A stretch of DNA of 39,907 nt from an uncultured Psychroserpens sp. (lineage in GTDB: Bacteria; Bacteroidota; Bacteroidia; Flavobacteriales; Flavobacteriaceae): positions 1 through 39,907 of the forward strand of contig CAJQOA010000142.1 of NCBI GenBank assembly GCA_905479815.1, given 5' to 3'. Of this stretch, positions 32,125-39,907 are shown one piece after another; positions within the stretch are counted from its first letter, which is position 1, and each line of letters opens with the position of its first letter. The notes below the pieces were generated by a model. The model did no database searches and had not been told where the DNA came from. It saw nothing but the letters and a program-made list of their open reading frames with translations. The position numbers and the translations under genes are program-made.

Positions 32125-33512
32125 TGACACTTATAAAATCAATCTCAGGAATACGCGGAACAATTGGAGGTAATGTTGGTGATAACTTAACACCTATAGA
32201 CGCTGTTAAATTTGCATCTGCTTACGGAACATGGATTAAGCAACAACGCAATAAGGAAAACTATAGAGTCGTTGTTGGAAGAGATGCAAGAATTTCAGGA
32301 GAAATGATTCAAAACTTAGTCATGAATACATTGGTAGGATTAGGTATTAACGTTATTGATCTTGGTTTATCTACAACACCAACCGTTGAAATTGCTGTGC
32401 CTATGGAACATGCAGATGGTGGTATAATCTTAACGGCAAGTCATAACCCAAAACAATGGAATGCACTTAAACTTCTAGACTCAAAAGGAGAGTTTCTAAA
32501 TGGAGAAGAAGGTGCTAAAATCTTAAAAATAGCCGAGTCTAATGATATGGCGTTTGCAGAGGTTGATGATTTAGGTAAAATTACAATCAATGATGCGTAT
32601 ATAGATATTCATATTGATGAGGTTTTAGATTTAGAATTAGTAAATAAAAGCGCGATTGAAAAAGCGAAATTTAAAGTAGTTGTAGATGGTGTTAATTCTA
32701 CAGGTGGAATTGCAATCCCATTGTTATTAGAACGATTAGGAGTACATGCTGTGAAATTGTATTGTGATCCTACAGGACATTTTCCTCATAACCCAGAACC
32801 ACTTAAAGAACATTTAACAGATTTGTCAGAAGAAGTTGTCAAAGAACGTGCAGATTTTGGAATCGTCGTAGATCCAGATGTTGATCGTTTGGCATTTGTG
32901 GATGAAACAGGAGAAATGTTTGGTGAAGAATACACATTAGTAGCTTGTGCAGATTATGTATTGAGCAAAACATCTGGTAATACAGTTAGTAATATGAGTT
33001 CTACGCGTGCATTACGTGATGTTACAGAAAAACATGGAGGAATTTACCAAGCTAGTGCAGTAGGAGAGGTGAATGTTGTTAACTTAATGAAGAAGAATAA
33101 CGCTGTTATTGGAGGAGAAGGAAATGGCGGAATAATATATCCAGATTCGCACTACGGAAGAGATGCATTAGTAGGTGTCGCTTTATTTTTAAGCCTTTTA
33201 GCTGAAAAGAAAATGAAAGTGAGTGAGCTTAGAGCTAGCTATCCTAATTATTTCATGAGTAAAAAGAAAATCCAATTAACTCCAGAATTAGATGTTGATG
33301 GGTTACTCGTTGCTATGGAGAACAAATACTCTGAAGAGAATCTAACCACTATTGATGGTGTGAAAATTGATTTTTCTAATTCATGGGTACACTTAAGAAA
33401 AAGTAATACAGAACCAATTATTAGAATTTATACAGAAGCACCAAGTCAAAACGAAGCAGATAGTTTAGCAGACCGTATCATTCTAGAAATTAAAGCAATC
33501 GCAAATATTTAG
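32124..33512 (+). CDS. glmM: Phosphoglucosamine mutase
   Basis: GlmM converts glucosamine-6-phosphate to glucosamine-1-phosphate for UDP-GlcNAc, peptidoglycan and LPS synthesis. The 462-residue protein has the phosphoserine motif TASHNP (104-109, Ser106), the metal loop DPDVDRL (about 249-255), GEGNGG (about 335) and the sugar-phosphate site RKSNTEP near the C-terminus. This pattern fits GlmM, although related phosphohexomutases share the motifs. It overlaps the acyltransferase gene by one base and lies 24 bases before the aminotransferase gene. Confidence 0.9.
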   Translation: MTLIKSISGIRGTIGGNVGDNLTPIDAVKFASAYGTWIKQQRNKENYRVVVGRDARISGEMIQNLVMNTLVGLGINVIDLGLSTTPTVEIAVPMEHADGGIILTASHNPKQWNALKLLDSKGEFLNGEEGAKILKIAESNDMAFAEVDDLGKITINDAYIDIHIDEVLDLELVNKSAIEKAKFKVVVDGVNSTGGIAIPLLLERLGVHAVKLYCDPTGHFPHNPEPLKEHLTDLSEEVVKERADFGIVVDPDVDRLAFVDETGEMFGEEYTLVACADYVLSKTSGNTVSNMSSTRALRDVTEKHGGIYQASAVGEVNVVNLMKKNNAVIGGEGNGGIIYPDSHYGRDALVGVALFLSLLAEKKMKVSELRASYPNYFMSKKKIQLTPELDVDGLLVAMENKYSEENLTTIDGVKIDFSNSWVHLRKSNTEPIIRIYTEAPSQNEADSLADRIILEIKAIANI

Positions 33513-33536
33513 TATCTTTACTTAAAGCATTTTAAT

Positions 33537-35042
33537 ATGATTTCTACAGAAATGTCTACGTCAAAGCCATCAGAACTTGAATTGTATTTCAATCAGTTTC
33601 GACAACATATTATTGGAATTGATCAGGAGTTTGAATCTCCTTTTGGAAACAAAAAAATAATCTATACAGATTGGACTGCTTCTGGACGATTATACAGACC
33701 AATAGAAGAAAAGCTCTGTAACGAGTTTGGACCTTTTGTAGCCAATACACATACAGAAACAACAGTTTCTGGTACGGCAATGACAAAAGCGTATCATGAA
33801 GCTAAACATATTATTAAACGTCATGTTAATTGTGATGACGACGATGTTTTAATCGTATCTGGAAATGGAATGACAGGTGTAGTGAATAAATTTCAACGAA
33901 TTCTTGGATTAAAAGTGCCAGAGAATTTAAGACAATACACTACTGTGCCTGATGAAATTCGTCCTGTTGTTTTTATTACTCATATGGAACATCATTCTAA
34001 TCAAACATCATGGTTGGAGACAATTGCCAAAGTAGAAGTTATACCTCCAGATGAAGATGGATTGTTTAGTATAGACAATTTAGAGATCTTATTAGAAAAA
34101 TATAAAGACTTTACTTTAAAAATCGCTTCGATTATTGGAGGCTCTAATGTTACTGGAGTTCAAACACCACATCATAAAATTGCTGAAGTCATGCATAAGC
34201 ATGGAGGGGTTTGCTTTGTTGACTTTGCATGTTCTGCACCATACGTAGAGATTGATATGCATCCAGAAAACGAATTACAAAACTTAGATGCTATTTTCTT
34301 TTCTCCTCATAAATTTTTGGGAGGACCAGGAACTTCAGGTGTATTGATTTTTAATAAAAAGTTATATAAAAACATGATTCCTGATTGTCCAGGAGGAGGA
34401 ACTGTAAGTTGGACTAATCCTTGGGGAGAACATAAGTACATAGATAATATTGAAGATCGAGAAGATGGAGGTACACCAGGTTTTCTACAAACCATAAAGA
34501 CAGCGCTTTCTATTAAGCTCAAAGAACAAATGGGAGTAGATAATATTCTCAAAAGAGAGCATGAATTAGTGCGTACTGTTTTTTCATCATTAGCTTCCGA
34601 AGAAAATCTTAATATTCTTGCTGGTCAGCATCAAGATCGTTTAGGTGTGATTTCATTTTATATTGATGATTTGCATTTTAATCTTGGAGTGAAACTTTTA
34701 AATGATCGCTTTGGTATTCAAACAAGAGGTGGATGTAGTTGTGCTGGGACTTATGGTCATTTTTTATTACATGTAGATCAACAAACGAGTAATGAATTAA
34801 CACAAGAAATTTCTATTGGAGATTTAATTCGTAAACCAGGTTGGATACGTATGTCTATTCATCCAACGACCACTAATAAAGAAATGAATTTTGTTTGTGA
34901 GAGTCTTAAGGCTTTAGCTCAAAATCATAAAGAATGGGCTAAAAACTATCAATATGATGGAAAAACTAATGAGTTTATCCATGAGTCTTTAATTAATAAA
35001 AAGACAGATAATAGTCAATTAGAAAGCTGGTTTACACTTTAA
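33537..35042 (+). CDS. Class-V aminotransferase-fold PLP enzyme, cysteine-desulfurase-like
   Basis: This 501-residue cytosolic enzyme has the PLP Lys259 in FFSPHKFLGGPG (254-265), the cofactor His/Asp regions EHHSNQTSW and VDFACSAPYVEID, and a long C-terminal domain. A CSC motif (RGGCSCAGTYGH, about 396-407) stands where cysteine desulfurases keep their catalytic Cys. At 501 residues it is about 90 longer than SufS/IscS and is not one of them. Similar long flavobacterial proteins are annotated simply as aminotransferase class V. The substrate is unknown. It follows glmM by 24 bases and overlaps the LpxL-like gene tail to tail by 11 bases. Confidence 0.8.
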   Translation: MISTEMSTSKPSELELYFNQFRQHIIGIDQEFESPFGNKKIIYTDWTASGRLYRPIEEKLCNEFGPFVANTHTETTVSGTAMTKAYHEAKHIIKRHVNCDDDDVLIVSGNGMTGVVNKFQRILGLKVPENLRQYTTVPDEIRPVVFITHMEHHSNQTSWLETIAKVEVIPPDEDGLFSIDNLEILLEKYKDFTLKIASIIGGSNVTGVQTPHHKIAEVMHKHGGVCFVDFACSAPYVEIDMHPENELQNLDAIFFSPHKFLGGPGTSGVLIFNKKLYKNMIPDCPGGGTVSWTNPWGEHKYIDNIEDREDGGTPGFLQTIKTALSIKLKEQMGVDNILKREHELVRTVFSSLASEENLNILAGQHQDRLGVISFYIDDLHFNLGVKLLNDRFGIQTRGGCSCAGTYGHFLLHVDQQTSNELTQEISIGDLIRKPGWIRMSIHPTTTNKEMNFVCESLKALAQNHKEWAKNYQYDGKTNEFIHESLINKKTDNSQLESWFTL

Positions 35043-35934
35043 CTTTATCATAATCCTCTGGAGACTTATCTTTATCTTTCCAGCGTTTATGCGTCCATAA
35101 ATAAAATTCTGGTGCTTCATAAATTTGTTGTTCTACCAAACGGAAAAAGATATCTGTAATCTCATAATTTTTAAACTCTTTTGGGTGTTCTGTAATGGTT
35201 TCAAAAGTCGTTTCATAATAACCTCGTTTTAAGCGCTTCACTTTAAAGAAAACAACAGCTAAATCAAGACGTTTGGCTAACATTTCGGCTCCAGTATGCA
35301 TTGGTACTCTATAACCCATAAATTCTGCCCAATGAAGTGCTTTCCATCGTTTTGCTGATTGATCTGAAACAAACCCACAGATAAAAGTCTTCTTATGAAC
35401 CTTAGCTTTCATTAATTTAGGAATAGTCTCTTTGGTCGTAATCAGTTCGCTATTATATTTAGCACGAATGCCTTTAATTAGCTTATCAAAATGCTTGTTT
35501 TCAATACGCTTGTAAACGGCATATCCTTTGTTTTTAATATAACTTTGTAAGACAAAAATCCATTCCCAGCTTCCATAGTGTCCGCACATAAGCGCTACAC
35601 TTCTTCCATTGTCTTCAAGGTCTTGTAATAATTCAACGTTGGTAAATGTGAAGCGTTTTTTCATTTCTTCTTCTGTAATAGTTAAAGATTTAATTGCTTC
35701 AACCATCATATCACATAGATGGTGATAAAACTTTTTGGTGATGTCTTTAATTTCTTTTTCGCTCTTTTCTGGAAAAACTAATTTCAAATTAGAGATCACT
35801 ACTTTTTTCCTATATCCAAAAACTCTAAAGATTAAAATATAGAGACCATCTGAAAATGCATAAAGCAATCTAAACGGAAGTATAGAAATAAGCCATAAAA
35901 ATGGATAAACTAAAATGTAAATTATAAATTGCAT
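35032..35934 (-). CDS. LpxL/HtrB-family acyltransferase
   Basis: The 300-residue protein has an N-terminal membrane segment (YILVYPFLWLISILPFRLLY) and the acyltransferase catalytic motif HX4E in CGHYGSWEW (His119, Glu124), then YAVYKRIENKHFD, GFVSDQSAKR and LAVVFFKVKR. These match the lysophospholipid acyltransferase family that adds secondary acyl chains to lipid A (LpxL-like), common in Bacteroidota. The exact donor and acceptor are not deduced. A TATATTTG -7 element (35963-35956 on the minus strand) lies 22 bases before the start. It is divergent from the rhomboid gene. Confidence 0.87.
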   Translation of the reverse strand: MQFIIYILVYPFLWLISILPFRLLYAFSDGLYILIFRVFGYRKKVVISNLKLVFPEKSEKEIKDITKKFYHHLCDMMVEAIKSLTITEEEMKKRFTFTNVELLQDLEDNGRSVALMCGHYGSWEWIFVLQSYIKNKGYAVYKRIENKHFDKLIKGIRAKYNSELITTKETIPKLMKAKVHKKTFICGFVSDQSAKRWKALHWAEFMGYRVPMHTGAEMLAKRLDLAVVFFKVKRLKRGYYETTFETITEHPKEFKNYEITDIFFRLVEQQIYEAPEFYLWTHKRWKDKDKSPEDYDKVKV

Positions 35935-35941
35935 TATTGAT

Positions 35942-35949
35942 TAGATTTG
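35942..35949 (+). promoter_or_regulatory. -7 element for the rhomboid gene
   Basis: TAGATTTG is an exact TAnnTTTG match about 38 bases before the ATG at 35988. No well-spaced TTG is present. It lies next to the opposite-strand element at 35956-35963, so the two promoters share a 53-base gap. Confidence 0.4.
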
Positions 35950-35955
35950 CAATCG

Positions 35956-35963
35956 CAAATATA
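35956..35963 (-). promoter_or_regulatory. -7 element for the LpxL-like gene
   Basis: Minus-strand TATATTTG is an exact TAnnTTTG match 22 bases before the ATG at 35934. A -33 TTG is not obvious. Confidence 0.4.
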
Positions 35964-35987
35964 TATATAATAAAACGTTTATAGTCT

Positions 35988-36623
35988 ATGGGTAGTTTGA
36001 GTTTATTTACCATTATTATCATTGCAGCAAATGCATTAGTATCGTATAAAGGATTTAACGATTATGGTTTTTTTGAGCGTTACAAATTTAATGTTGGAGG
36101 AATAAAAAGGGGAGAGCAATTTAGAATGTTTAGCTCTGGGTTTTTACACGCAGATATGCAGCACTTATTGTTTAATATGGTAACGCTTTATTTTTTTGCA
36201 GATTGGGTAATCTATGATCTAGGAGAACTTAATTTTTTAATTGTATATATAGGGAGTTTAGCTTTAGGCAGTTTGCTGTCTTATTATTTTCATCAAAATG
36301 AATATCAATATAGTGCAGTAGGGGCAAGTGGTGCTGTGATGGGGATACTTTATTCTGCTATTTTAATGAATCCTATGATGAAAATTAATTTCTTCATTCC
36401 TGGTTTTGTTTTTGGGATAGGTTACTTATTATATTCTATCTACGGAATGAAAAAAAGAGTAGGCAATATTGGTCACGATGCACATTTTGGCGGTGCTGTT
36501 GGAGGTTATGTGATTACTTTAATTTTAAAGCCATCATTATTTGAAACCGATTTATTAATGGTTGGTTTATTAGCGATACCAATTGTGGTGCTATTTGTTA
36601 TGCATAAGTTAGGTAAAATTTAA
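35988..36623 (+). CDS. Rhomboid-family intramembrane serine protease
   Basis: The 211-residue membrane protein has six hydrophobic segments and the rhomboid catalytic dyad: Ser114 in GASGAVMG (112-119) and His166 in GHDAHFGG (162-169). The HADMQHLLFNM motif (54-64) is the conserved oxyanion-region loop. Rhomboids cut type I membrane proteins near the membrane face; the substrate is not known. The protein ends with a single helix and no extra domain. A strong terminator follows 7 bases after its stop. Confidence 0.92.
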   Translation: MGSLSLFTIIIIAANALVSYKGFNDYGFFERYKFNVGGIKRGEQFRMFSSGFLHADMQHLLFNMVTLYFFADWVIYDLGELNFLIVYIGSLALGSLLSYYFHQNEYQYSAVGASGAVMGILYSAILMNPMMKINFFIPGFVFGIGYLLYSIYGMKKRVGNIGHDAHFGGAVGGYVITLILKPSLFETDLLMVGLLAIPIVVLFVMHKLGKI

Positions 36624-36629
36624 AATAAA

Positions 36630-36664
36630 AAAAGAGCCTTTAATTTGTCATTAAAGGCTCTTTT
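36630..36664. terminator. Bidirectional intrinsic terminator between the rhomboid and TlpA genes
   Basis: A perfect 14-bp inverted repeat (AAAAGAGCCTTTAA at 36630-36643, complement at 36651-36664) around a 7-base loop, with A and T runs on both outer sides. It lies between convergent genes and can end both transcripts. Confidence 0.9.
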
Positions 36665-36681
36665 GCGAAGTAATAATAAAT

Positions 36682-37833
36682 TTAATTTAATAATTCTGCA
36701 ATCTTAGCTTCAAGAGCTGCACCTCTTAAGTTCTTCGCTACAATTTTTCCTGTTTCATCTAAAATATATGTCGCAGGAATAGACTTAATATTATATGCTC
36801 TTGCTACAGGGTCATTAAAGTAACTTAAGTTAGATACTTGATGCCATGTGAGTTTATCTTGTTCTATTGCTTTTATCCAAGCATTTTTTGGGTCTTTTTG
36901 TCTACCACTACCATCTAATGATACACCAATAATTTCTAATCCTTTACTGTGGTATTTATTATACACTCTAACTACATTTGGATTTTCTCTTCTACAAGGT
37001 CCACACCAAGCTGCCCAGAAATCTATTACTGTAACTTTGCCCATGGCTTGTTTAAGAGATAATTGTTTTCCATCTGGTGTAGGAGCAGAAAACTGAGGAG
37101 CCATACTACCTATTTGAGTTGCGCCTTCAGCAGCTTTTATTTTTTTTACTTGTTCTATCCTCATCGTTAATTTAGTCCCAAGATTTGAGCTCTTAATATC
37201 ACTATTTAGATTATCTAAAGCTCCTGCTAGCTTATCAATATCTGCTTCTTTAGAGTTTAATTCATTATTAATAAAAATAAGAGATGCAACGTTATCTTTA
37301 TTATGTTCGATATGTTTAAAAGGAATTTTTGATTGCTCAATATTAAGAGTAACGATGTCTTCATTAACATCTTCTCTTAGAGAAGCATCACCAGCTGTTC
37401 TCATTTGTCCCAATAATTTGGTGCGTCTGTTACTTAACTCTTTAATATCAGCAAAATACGCCTTTAGAGCTGTATTAGCTTTAGGCCCTTTTATTACAGT
37501 ATTATCAACTTTATCCTTATCTAGATTTATAGTGTAATAATCGTTTTCTATAATAAAAGCAGAGCTTCCATTTACACTATTTACAGTTAAATACCATATT
37601 TCTGGATTATCAATTTTACCTTCAAAAACAAATTTCTCGTTCATTACAATAGCCGTATCTCTATTGATTTTTTTATTGCGTTCATCTGCAGATTGTAGAT
37701 ATACCCTAATACCATTATAAATCCCAGGAGCATTTCCTTCTATAAGATATCCATCAAGAGGCGCTTTCTTTTCTTCTGTTTTACATGCTATAACTAATAA
37801 GCAAAAAGCTAAAATTGAAACTAAGTTCTTCAT
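36682..37833 (-). CDS. TlpA-like thioredoxin lipoprotein with DUF4369-type front
   Basis: I chose the ATG at 37833 (383 residues), not the upstream one at 37896. It opens with a lipoprotein signal (MKNLVSILAFCLLVIACK, Cys17), and the promoter at 37853-37884 lies between the two ATGs. About residues 30-115 match the DUF4369 domain seen ahead of Bacteroidota TlpA proteins (LIEGNAPGIYNGIRVYL). A helical linker follows, then a thioredoxin domain with WCGPC (Cys277, Cys280), FWAAWCGPCRRENP and a cis-Pro loop in SIPATYILDE. It is a membrane-anchored thiol reductase in the periplasm, probably acting on cytochrome or other envelope disulfides. Confidence 0.9.
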   Translation of the reverse strand: MKNLVSILAFCLLVIACKTEEKKAPLDGYLIEGNAPGIYNGIRVYLQSADERNKKINRDTAIVMNEKFVFEGKIDNPEIWYLTVNSVNGSSAFIIENDYYTINLDKDKVDNTVIKGPKANTALKAYFADIKELSNRRTKLLGQMRTAGDASLREDVNEDIVTLNIEQSKIPFKHIEHNKDNVASLIFINNELNSKEADIDKLAGALDNLNSDIKSSNLGTKLTMRIEQVKKIKAAEGATQIGSMAPQFSAPTPDGKQLSLKQAMGKVTVIDFWAAWCGPCRRENPNVVRVYNKYHSKGLEIIGVSLDGSGRQKDPKNAWIKAIEQDKLTWHQVSNLSYFNDPVARAYNIKSIPATYILDETGKIVAKNLRGAALEAKIAELLN

Positions 37834-37852
37834 AATTAAAAATTTTATATTG

Positions 37853-37884
37853 CAAATATAATAAGTTAGTTGAGAGAATATCAA
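37853..37884 (-). promoter_or_regulatory. Consensus promoter of the TlpA-like gene
   Basis: On the minus strand TTG (37884-37882) is followed after 21 bases by TATATTTG (37860-37853), matching the Bacteroidota consensus exactly. The start would fall near 37846, giving a leader of about 12 bases to the ATG at 37833. This settles the start choice for that gene. Confidence 0.75.
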
Positions 37885-37916
37885 TCCAATTTTCATAATA
37901 AAATCTAAAATTGCAA

Positions 37917-37924
37917 TACTTTTG
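37917..37924 (+). promoter_or_regulatory. mnmE: -7 element of the mnmE promoter
   Basis: TACTTTTG is an exact TAnnTTTG match, 14 bases before the ATG at 37939. The expected -33 region has TTTC (about 37891-37894) rather than TTG. Confidence 0.45.
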
Positions 37925-37938
37925 TCAAAAACAACTCA

Positions 37939-39330
37939 ATGATTGATCAAGATACTATTATTGCATTGGCAACAGCATCTGGAAGCGGCGCAATTGCTGT
38001 GATTAGACTTTCTGGTAAGAATGCTATCGCTATTGCAGATGCACATTTTACTTCTGTGATAAAAAAGAAATCATTGCAAAAACAATTGACACATACGATC
38101 CATTTAGGGCATATAGTTGATGATAAACGTATTGTTGATGAGGTTTTAGTATCGGTATTTAAAAATCCAAATTCTTATACAGGAGAAGATGTTGTTGAAA
38201 TCTCATGTCATGGAAGTTTATACATCCAACAAGAAATTATTCAATTGTTTCTTCGGAAAGGTTGCCGTACGGCAAATGCAGGAGAGTTCACATTGAGAGC
38301 GTTTCTAAACGGAAAATTAGATTTATCACAAGCAGAAGCTGTAGCAGATTTGATTGCGAGTGATAACGAGGCATCTCATCAAGTTGCTATGCAGCAAATG
38401 CGTGGTGGTTTCTCTTCTGAAATCGCAACACTAAGAGAAGAGCTGCTAAATTTTGCATCGTTAATTGAGTTAGAACTCGATTTTGCAGAAGAAGACGTTG
38501 AATTTGCCGATAGAAGTCAGTTTAAAGAACTTGTGGAGAGAATCACTTTTGTGTTAAAAAGATTAATTGATTCTTTTGCCGTTGGAAACGTTATAAAAAA
38601 CGGAATTCCAGTAGCCATAGTTGGAGAACCAAATGTTGGTAAATCAACATTGCTTAATGCGCTTTTAAATGAAGAACGCGCCATAGTATCAGAAATAGCA
38701 GGAACAACAAGAGACACCATTGAAGATGAAATATCAATAGGAGGTATTGGTTTTAGGTTTATTGATACAGCTGGAATAAGAGATACTAAAGATGTTGTTG
38801 AAACCATTGGAATTAAAAAAACCTTTGAGAAAATAGATCAAGCGCAAGTAGTTATTTTCTTGTTTGATAGTACAGAGTTTAAAACTAAAGGCTCTAAGTT
38901 TAAAATTGAATTAGAGAAAATTAAAAATAAATATCCGCAAAAACCATTACTTGTCGTGTCTAATAAAATAGATCAGATTGATGATATTCAAATTTCAGAA
39001 ATGCAAAGCACGATACCTGAAATTCAGTTATTATCTGCGAAAACTGGTTTTGGAGTTGAGCAATTAACCAATTCTTTATTAGATTTGATTAATACAGGTG
39101 CTTTACGTAATAATGAAACTATTGTTACCAATTCTCGCCATTATGATGCGCTATTGAAGGCGTTTGAAGAAATTCAAAAAGTGAAAAACGGATTAGAAAC
39201 TGAATTATCTGGAGATTTATTAGCAATAGATATTCGTCAAGCTTTATATCACTTCGGAGAGATTACTGGAGAGATTACCAATGATGATTTGTTAGGTAAT
39301 ATTTTTGCAAATTTCTGTATTGGGAAGTAA
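37939..39330 (+). CDS. mnmE: tRNA uridine-5-carboxymethylaminomethyl modification GTPase
   Basis: MnmE works with MnmG to modify the wobble uridine of certain tRNAs. The 463-residue protein has the folate-binding N-domain (MIDQDTIIALATASGSGAIAVIRLSG), a central G domain with P-loop GEPNVGKS (229-236), GTTRD (255-259), DTAG (276-279) and NKID, and the family C-terminus ending FCIGK. Length and start are normal. It is divergent from the TlpA-like gene with about 105 bases between starts. A CTTCGGAA octamer at 38251-38258 forces a rare CGG Arg codon here. Confidence 0.97.
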   Translation: MIDQDTIIALATASGSGAIAVIRLSGKNAIAIADAHFTSVIKKKSLQKQLTHTIHLGHIVDDKRIVDEVLVSVFKNPNSYTGEDVVEISCHGSLYIQQEIIQLFLRKGCRTANAGEFTLRAFLNGKLDLSQAEAVADLIASDNEASHQVAMQQMRGGFSSEIATLREELLNFASLIELELDFAEEDVEFADRSQFKELVERITFVLKRLIDSFAVGNVIKNGIPVAIVGEPNVGKSTLLNALLNEERAIVSEIAGTTRDTIEDEISIGGIGFRFIDTAGIRDTKDVVETIGIKKTFEKIDQAQVVIFLFDSTEFKTKGSKFKIELEKIKNKYPQKPLLVVSNKIDQIDDIQISEMQSTIPEIQLLSAKTGFGVEQLTNSLLDLINTGALRNNETIVTNSRHYDALLKAFEEIQKVKNGLETELSGDLLAIDIRQALYHFGEITGEITNDDLLGNIFANFCIGK

Positions 39331-39488
39331 TACAATGAGTATGCTCTATTTTATATGCTATACTGTATATTTACAAAAAAACGTCTCAAAATTTGAATTC
39401 TCTTATAAATCATTGTGTATTGATTACAAATGAAAAGCTTCTAAAAATTGGTATAATAGAGTCTCACCTAAAAAATATTGATAATTAA

Positions 39489-39907
39489 ATGGATTTTACT
39501 AACCCCTTAGTCTACGGAGTTCCATGTTTTTTATGTTTTATCGCCTTAGAACTTACCTACAGTAAAGTTTTTGATGATAAGAAACTCTACAAATGGAAAG
39601 ATTTAGTATCAAGTCTATCGCTTGGTATAGGTTCTGTAATACTAGGTGCGCTTATTAAAACAGTCTCTGTGATTTTTATTCTTAATTTTGCTTATGAGCT
39701 CTTCAATCCAATGATAAATGGTGTTCGTATGAATATTATGGGTTGGGAATCTTTTGGATATGCTTGGTACATTTGGGTAATTTGTATGCTTTTAGATGAT
39801 TTTACCTATTACTGGTTTCATCGCCAAAACCATATGGTTAGATTTTTATGGGCTGCACATATTGTACATCATTCTTCAGATAATTTTAATTTAGGAACTG
39901 CTGTACG
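39489..39907 (+). CDS. Sterol desaturase/fatty acid hydroxylase-family protein, 5' part
   Basis: The gene starts at ATG 39489 and runs off the right edge; 139 codons are present. The visible part has at least three hydrophobic segments and histidine clusters of the FA_hydroxylase family: DDFTYYWFHRQNH, then AAHIVHHSSDNFN, giving HRQNH and HxxHH iron ligands. These enzymes are di-iron membrane oxygenases; in Bacteroidota their substrate may be a fatty acid, carotenoid or ornithine lipid, and the sequence does not decide. It lies 158 bases after mnmE. Confidence 0.85.
   Translation, partial: MDFTNPLVYGVPCFLCFIALELTYSKVFDDKKLYKWKDLVSSLSLGIGSVILGALIKTVSVIFILNFAYELFNPMINGVRMNIMGWESFGYAWYIWVICMLLDDFTYYWFHRQNHMVRFLWAAHIVHHSSDNFNLGTAV

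Noticed and set aside
39380-39400. CTCAAAATTTGAATTC-type near-palindrome after mnmE, similar to one arm of the 10279 palindrome
   Set aside because: The centre does not pair evenly and AT-rich words like this are expected by chance; only 6-7 bases are shared with the other site.
1-39907. CRISPR array, tRNA, rRNA, insertion sequence, prophage or toxin-antitoxin pair
   Set aside because: No spaced direct repeats, cloverleaf-like sequence, transposase or phage motifs were seen; all genes have normal neighbours and composition.

Overview
The window looks like ordinary chromosome from an AT-rich (roughly one-third GC by eye) marine-type Flavobacteriaceae (Bacteroidota). Three things support this. 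Two secreted proteins end in type IX secretion (T9SS) type-A sorting domains. Several intergenic gaps carry the Bacteroidota promoter pattern TTG-N19-22-TAnnTTTG, and no Shine-Dalgarno signals stand out. The gene set is typical of the family: a fused E1 alpha/beta 2-oxoacid dehydrogenase, an exported Tricorn homologue, DoxX proteins, a membrane-bound AraC regulator and a TlpA protein with a DUF4369-like front. I see no rRNA, tRNA, CRISPR array, insertion sequence, prophage or origin. No stretch longer than 300 bases lacks a gene.

Layout. 1-1.8 kb: the start of an HsdR_N-domain gene, divergent holA, and a small P-loop kinase that meets holA tail to tail. 1.9-7.0 kb: a T9SS beta-propeller protein, a small unknown protein, and a two-gene operon of unknown exported proteins with a strong terminator. 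7.1-11.5 kb: DoxX, an unusual two-winged-helix methyltransferase, an unknown exported protein, a second DoxX, and a 7TM-AraC regulator, with a near-perfect palindrome between the regulator and the DoxX pair. 11.5-13.9 kb: the fused E1 gene, broken by one missing base. 14.1-21.8 kb: uvrA, a LOG-family gene, a T9SS-secreted nuclease-like protein, and a degenerate M1-peptidase/outer-membrane-barrel fusion, all on the minus strand and probably one transcription unit. 21.9-24.7 kb: a conserved cytosolic protein, two membrane or anchored proteins, and a serine-hydrolase lipoprotein. 24.8-31.0 kb: exported Tricorn protease, a 94-residue orphan, gamma-glutamyltransferase and ACP phosphodiesterase. 31.0-35.0 kb: acyltransferase, glmM and a class-V aminotransferase. 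35.0-39.9 kb: LpxL-like acyltransferase, rhomboid protease, TlpA thioredoxin, mnmE and the start of a sterol-desaturase-family gene.

Themes. Envelope and secreted-peptide handling dominates: Tricorn, GGT, rhomboid, serine hydrolase, TlpA, LpxL-like and two T9SS cargos. Housekeeping genes (holA, uvrA, glmM, mnmE) are interspersed. The best leads for something undescribed are: (a) an octamer, CTTCGGAA, present 13 times on the two strands in several reading frames where about one copy is expected; (b) the catalytically degenerate M1-like domain fused to a beta-barrel and overlapping a T9SS nuclease gene; and (c) the AraC/DoxX/exported protein/methyltransferase cluster with its palindrome. The E1 frameshift needs checking as a possible sequencing error.
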